Translations under genes and position numbers: made by a program
In this document: positions 16,512 through 19,271 of the stretch, piece by piece
Numbering within the stretch: position 1 is the stretch's first letter
How the letters are laid out: each line of letters starts with the position of its first letter
Notes under the pieces: model-generated
Databases searched by the model: none
Told to the model about the DNA's origin: nothing
What the model saw: the letters and a program-made list of their open reading frames with translations, nothing else
Assembly (NCBI RefSeq): GCF_009932355.1
Contig: NZ_LEKU01000024.1
Span: 1 to 19,271, forward strand
Direction: 5' to 3'
Source of the DNA: Riemerella anatipestifer_E
GTDB lineage: Bacteria > Bacteroidota > Bacteroidia > Flavobacteriales > Weeksellaceae
Length of the DNA stretch: 19,271 nucleotides

Positions 16512-17180
16512 CTAATTATCTAACTTTTTCCATCCTTTAGATGTACAACCATAAAATGAGGCTGAAAAAGCTATTTGACCTATTTTTGTACAAGTACCTC
16601 CTTCAGCTAAACTAAGTGTTGCTCCTTCTCGGTCTCCTCCTCCGATAACCAAAGAGCCTCCCACAACTAATTTCTCTGTAGGTTTTTCCTTAGCTGAAAC
16701 TCCATTATTTCCATTCTCACCTATATATAGACCATTAGCCCTATCAGTATATCCTCCAATAAAGAAACCATCATCTACTCCTGTTGAAAATAAAAATAAA
16801 TGTCCCAATCTATTTCCTATATCAATTCCATAATCTGATAATATTCTCTGCTTATCAACATTGGAATAATGCTTCACAAATGATTTAGGATTATCTCTAT
16901 TAACAACTGCAAAATCTGCCAATTTTGTATTTTTTACATAAGTATAAATATCTGGTTTAGTATTATCTTGAGTAGCATAATTAAAGTAAAGCTTACCACT
17001 TCCTTTAATATGTAAAATATCACTATCTCCATTATTAAATCTCAATAGAGTGGTAGCAGCTGATGCCGATGGAGTTTGAATGTCTAATGTAGCCTCTGGT
17101 TCTGAATTATTAATTCCCAATTTACCTTGCGAAAATACCATTATTGGCAATAAAAGACTTGCTATTTTAAAAAATTTCAT
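16512..17180 (-). CDS. Secreted fibre-like protein, third gene of the cassette operon
   Basis: 222 residues, function unknown. A signal peptide (about 1-18, ending VFS/QG) is followed by GKLGINNSEPEATLDIQ (19-35), the G-I-N-x-P-x-A-x-LD motif found at the start of many secreted fibre or tail-like proteins of Bacteroidota. A second, weaker copy is at 158-180 (KPTEKLVVGGSLVIGG). The C-terminus has a Cys pair, Cys197 and Cys212, in an IGQIAFSASFYGC context and ends GWKKLDN. The two upstream genes share all three parts. It is the last gene of the run, convergent with the TIGR02757 gene 47 bases away, with no visible terminator. A structural surface or adhesin role is an inference. Confidence 0.7.
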   Translation of the reverse strand: MKFFKIASLLLPIMVFSQGKLGINNSEPEATLDIQTPSASAATTLLRFNNGDSDILHIKGSGKLYFNYATQDNTKPDIYTYVKNTKLADFAVVNRDNPKSFVKHYSNVDKQRILSDYGIDIGNRLGHLFLFSTGVDDGFFIGGYTDRANGLYIGENGNNGVSAKEKPTEKLVVGGSLVIGGGDREGATLSLAEGGTCTKIGQIAFSASFYGCTSKGWKKLDN

Positions 17181-17195
17181 TCGTACTATATTAAC

Positions 17196-17918
17196 TTAAT
17201 TATTATCTAACTGTTTCCACACTTTAGCATTACATCCATAAAAATGCCCTTTATAATAAACCATCTCTCCATTAACACAGGTAGATGCTGCAGGTAAATC
17301 ACTAACTTCTTCTAGTTTTATACTGCCTCCTACATCTATCTTAGTAGTAGGTAAACGGTTGAGAGAAACTCCCACCAACCCTGAAGCAGAGAAGAAAACA
17401 CCAGATTTAGGATTAGTAGAAGCACTTACAGGAAGTATATAATTACCCAACTTAGGTGCATTTACATTAAATATAGCACTTGACCCAAGGTTTAATACAA
17501 ACAAAATTCCTCCTAAATTATTATTATCAAACGAACCGGCACCATAAGAATAGAATGTTTGTAATTTGGGAGTGTATGTATAGCTAGTATTATTAGTAGC
17601 GGCCTCACTATCTGCCACTTTATCAGCTTCAGAAGTCCACCCCTTATCAAAAGCTCCAAAAGAAGTGGTTATTATATCTATGGTTCCCGTTGGGTTAGAA
17701 TTATTAAATCCAAATATTCCATCATCAGAAATAGAAAAAGCAACATTAGAGGCATTTGCACCATAAGTTAATCGTAGGGCTTTTGTCCCAAAAGTATTTC
17801 CCAAGCTCTTAACTTCTAAACGAGCCTCAGGCCGCAGAGTATTAATCCCCACATTACCTAACTGAGAAAAGGCTAAACTAGAAATAAGAAGCCCTAAAAG
17901 TATATTTAATTTTCTCAT
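17196..17918 (-). CDS. Secreted fibre-like protein, second gene of the cassette operon
   Basis: 240 residues, function unknown. Signal peptide about 1-18 (LAFS/QL), then GNVGINTLRPEARLEVK (21-37). Related units follow at 70-84 (GFNNSNPTGTIDI) and 183-199 (GVSLNRLPTTKIDVGGS), so the protein appears to be built from repeats of a short G-x-N-x-P-x-LD motif. The C-terminal block has Cys214 and Cys229 (HFYGC) and ends WKQLDNN, matching its neighbours. It starts one base after the stop of the upstream gene and 15 bases before the downstream gene, consistent with one transcript. I see no type IX secretion C-terminal domain. Confidence 0.72.
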   Translation of the reverse strand: MRKLNILLGLLISSLAFSQLGNVGINTLRPEARLEVKSLGNTFGTKALRLTYGANASNVAFSISDDGIFGFNNSNPTGTIDIITTSFGAFDKGWTSEADKVADSEAATNNTSYTYTPKLQTFYSYGAGSFDNNNLGGILFVLNLGSSAIFNVNAPKLGNYILPVSASTNPKSGVFFSASGLVGVSLNRLPTTKIDVGGSIKLEEVSDLPAASTCVNGEMVYYKGHFYGCNAKVWKQLDNN

Positions 17919-17919
17919 A

Positions 17920-18702
17920 TTAATTATTGTTTAATTTTTTCCACTTCATCTCTCCCGTCTTTACTCCGTTAGAATAAATCTCCACACAACCTATAAAGTT
18001 ATCATTGGTACTATCAAAAGCAATAACTCCTGGATTTACACAACTAGACTCGGCAGAATATGCTTTTCCTTCATCTTCTATCCTTAAAGAACCACTTGTT
18101 AATAAAGCTATTTGCCTATCTCCAGAAAGTACAGAACTATAGATAGCAGGACTGGAATCTATCCTATGGGAAGCGAAAATTGTTGTCCCTGAATCAAGCA
18201 GGAAAAAACCATTAGCAGTTCCGTTAGAATGAAAGCCTACGAATGCCCCGTATGCGGAAGCTCCACCTGTATTAGTTGTTTTATAGGTTGTTTTACTACT
18301 ATCTTTGTCAAGTATCCAAGAATGAGTCCCCATATATGATTGATTAAGCTCTTTCTGCTTAGGATTTATATAAGTTCTAAAACTAGCTTTAGTATCTTGT
18401 GCGTAGATACTAAAAGTAGGTACCGTATCTAGATAACCATTATCTTTACCATAGACAGTCATTTGAGCAATAGGATTATCTGTAGCTGTAGCACCAAACC
18501 CAAACGCCCCATTATTTCTGCCTGACATAATGATTTTATCATCTGAGTTCAAGATTCTAAAAGCCTTATCTTCTGGTTTATTAGTAGCTGTTTTTATATC
18601 TAATGTATACATAGGAGATGATGTGCCTATCCCCACTTTTTGTGCATCACAAAAGTTTATTCCTAGACACAATAATCCCAAGAATATATTTTTTTTCGAC
18701 AT
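17920..18702 (-). CDS. Secreted fibre-like protein, first gene of the cassette operon
   Basis: 260 residues from the ATG at 18702. The frame stays open upstream to a TTG at 18819, but that extension would put 39 hydrophobic residues before a complete signal peptide (MSKKNIFLGLL to CDA/QK), so I reject it. After cleavage comes KVGIGTSSPMYTLDIK (22-37) and a related unit at 65-85. The middle is rich in Gly, Ser and Thr. The C-terminal block has Cys221 and Cys239 (FIGC) and ends WKKLNNN, as in the other two proteins, with a longer insert (240-252) before the Trp. It is the promoter-proximal gene. No family name can be given; phage tail-fibre-like architecture is the nearest description. Confidence 0.7.
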   Translation of the reverse strand: MSKKNIFLGLLCLGINFCDAQKVGIGTSSPMYTLDIKTATNKPEDKAFRILNSDDKIIMSGRNNGAFGFGATATDNPIAQMTVYGKDNGYLDTVPTFSIYAQDTKASFRTYINPKQKELNQSYMGTHSWILDKDSSKTTYKTTNTGGASAYGAFVGFHSNGTANGFFLLDSGTTIFASHRIDSSPAIYSSVLSGDRQIALLTSGSLRIEDEGKAYSAESSCVNPGVIAFDSTNDNFIGCVEIYSNGVKTGEMKWKKLNNN

Positions 18703-18747
18703 TCTTATTTTTTTGTTCTCTAGCGTCTCAAAAAATATGCCAAGTAT

Positions 18748-18755
18748 CAAAATTA
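18748..18755 (-). promoter_or_regulatory. Possible -7 box of the fibre-gene operon
   Basis: TAATTTTG on the minus strand fits TAnnTTTG and ends about 45 bases before the ATG at 18702. There is no TTTG at the usual -33 distance. The rest of 18703-18911 is AT-rich with nothing else I can identify. Confidence 0.35.
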
Positions 18756-18911
18756 AATACGAAAAGCTTAATATATTACTATTAAGATAAAAAAATGACA
18801 ATATGACAAAATCAATCAACTGAATATCTCTTATTTACCTTTCAAAAACACTAATTAGATATCTTTATCATTTTTAATATCTACTAACATTTCATTATAT
18901 ATAGATAAATC

Positions 18912-19067
18912 CAACATGGCAAGGCAACTCCAACTAATTACAAGAACCCAAAACGATTGGAAAACCGTGGAAGAACTAGACCACACCATTAGAAAATGGG
19001 ACGCCAAAGACCCTGCAAAGTACGATTTTGCCCTCTTTGGGCTAGGTGTTTCTGGAGAGTTTAAATA
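18912..19067 (+). repeat. Right direct repeat of the cassette
   Basis: Same-orientation partner of 16308-16463, 153 of 156 bases identical; see the left copy for the differences. Confidence 0.97.
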
Positions 19068-19068
19068 A
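18912..19068 (+). pseudogene. Displaced 3' end of the TIGR02757 gene
   Basis: This repeats the last 51 codons of the TIGR02757 gene, including the stop (TAA at 19066-19068), without the first 205 codons. One of the three base changes turns ATC into ATG at 18916-18918, so a 50-residue frame beginning MARQLQ could in principle be translated. No promoter box precedes it, and the conserved LDVHTG motif is missing. It is best read as the original chromosomal end of the gene, cut off when the cassette arrived. Confidence 0.9.
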
Positions 19069-19095
19069 GTAAATTTTATTTTTTAGCCACTAAAA

Positions 19096-19127
19096 TTTGC
19101 ATACTTCCCCAAAAGGTAATAAGTTTG
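19096..19127 (+). promoter_or_regulatory. Bacteroidota promoter of the right phase-variable gene
   Basis: TTTG (19096-19099), a 20-base spacer and TAAGTTTG (19120-19127), a perfect match to the consensus, ending 10 bases before the ATG at 19138. Spacer and leader lengths are identical to the left locus. The 10-base leader is also similar (seven of ten bases, ending CAGTTTT), so promoter and start have been conserved as a unit. Confidence 0.75.
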
Positions 19128-19137
19128 CTTCAGTTTT

Positions 19138-19271
<134 letters not shown>

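Larger units (their letters stand above)
16464..18911. mobile_element. Insertion cassette carrying three fibre-like genes, flanked by 156-base direct repeats
   Basis: The segment between the two copies of the gene 3' end. One repeat plus cassette is 2604 bases, the size of the circle expected if the repeats recombined. It contains three minus-strand genes, about 50 bases after the TIGR02757 stop and about 210 non-coding AT-rich bases at its right end. There is no integrase or transposase and no terminal inverted repeat. It therefore either moved by an enzyme supplied elsewhere or arrived by homologous recombination through the shared gene end. Its base composition is visibly more AT-rich than the adjoining rnz-TIGR02757 genes. 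Confidence 0.6.

Noticed and set aside
18530..18790. Plus-strand frame opposite the first cassette gene and its leader
   Set aside because: It overlaps the signal-peptide region of a convincing minus-strand gene and has no domain or promoter of its own.
17920..18819. A 299-residue version of the first cassette protein starting at a TTG
   Set aside because: It would place extra hydrophobic residues before a complete signal peptide, and a possible -7 box lies inside the extension. The ATG at 18702 fits better.
16464..18911. Classical transposon or insertion sequence
   Set aside because: No transposase, no terminal inverted repeats and no short target duplication. The flanking repeat is 156 bases of host gene, which points to site-specific or homologous integration.
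19071..19098. AT-rich palindrome AAATTTTA...TAAAATTT as terminator of the TIGR02757 unit
   Set aside because: The loop is 12 bases, the stem is all A/T and no T-run follows; it also overlaps the -33 box of the right promoter, so chance is likely.

Overview
The window looks like a chromosomal segment of an AT-rich member of the Bacteroidota, most likely class Flavobacteriia and the Weeksellaceae (Riemerella / Bergeyella / Chryseobacterium group). The evidence is the repeated Bacteroidota-type promoter (TTTG, about 20 bases, TAnnTTTG, then a very short leader), the near absence of Shine-Dalgarno sequences, the SDR-type threonine dehydrogenase, a GSCFA-domain protein, a short-LID adenylate kinase and the hpt-adk-obgE order. 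The genus is an inference from gene content only.

Layout. Positions 1-134 (minus) and 19138-19271 (plus) hold the 5' ends of two related genes that point outward and run off the window. Each has the same promoter architecture, a 27-codon N-terminus and then a long in-frame AC dinucleotide tract (22 and 25 units) coding Thr-His repeats. Between them lie: a GNAT acetyltransferase (minus); an L-threonine dehydrogenase (plus); a penicillin-binding protein 4 / histidine kinase pair (minus); a lipocalin-like lipoprotein plus OmpA-family lipoprotein operon (plus); a UbiA prenyltransferase, DprE1-like oxidase, GSCFA protein and TatD nuclease run (plus); an hpt, adk, obgE run (minus); a glycosyltransferase-like protein (minus); a CPBP protease, RdgB, RNase Z and TIGR02757/DUF2400 run (plus); and three paralogous secreted fibre-like proteins (minus).

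Much of the window is housekeeping: nucleotide metabolism, tRNA processing and cell-wall turnover. Two accessory features stand out. First, the three fibre-like genes sit in a 2.6 kb insertion at the 3' end of the TIGR02757 gene. The last 156 bases of that gene are present on both sides of the insertion, so the gene stays intact on the left and a displaced 3' end remains on the right. Second, the paired outward-facing genes with long AC tracts look like contingency (phase-variable) loci. As read, the left one meets a stop codon two codons after the tract.

I see no tRNA, rRNA, CRISPR array, transposase or integrase gene. No intergenic gap exceeds 300 bases; the longest gene-free stretch is about 210 bases (18703-18911), upstream of the fibre-gene operon.
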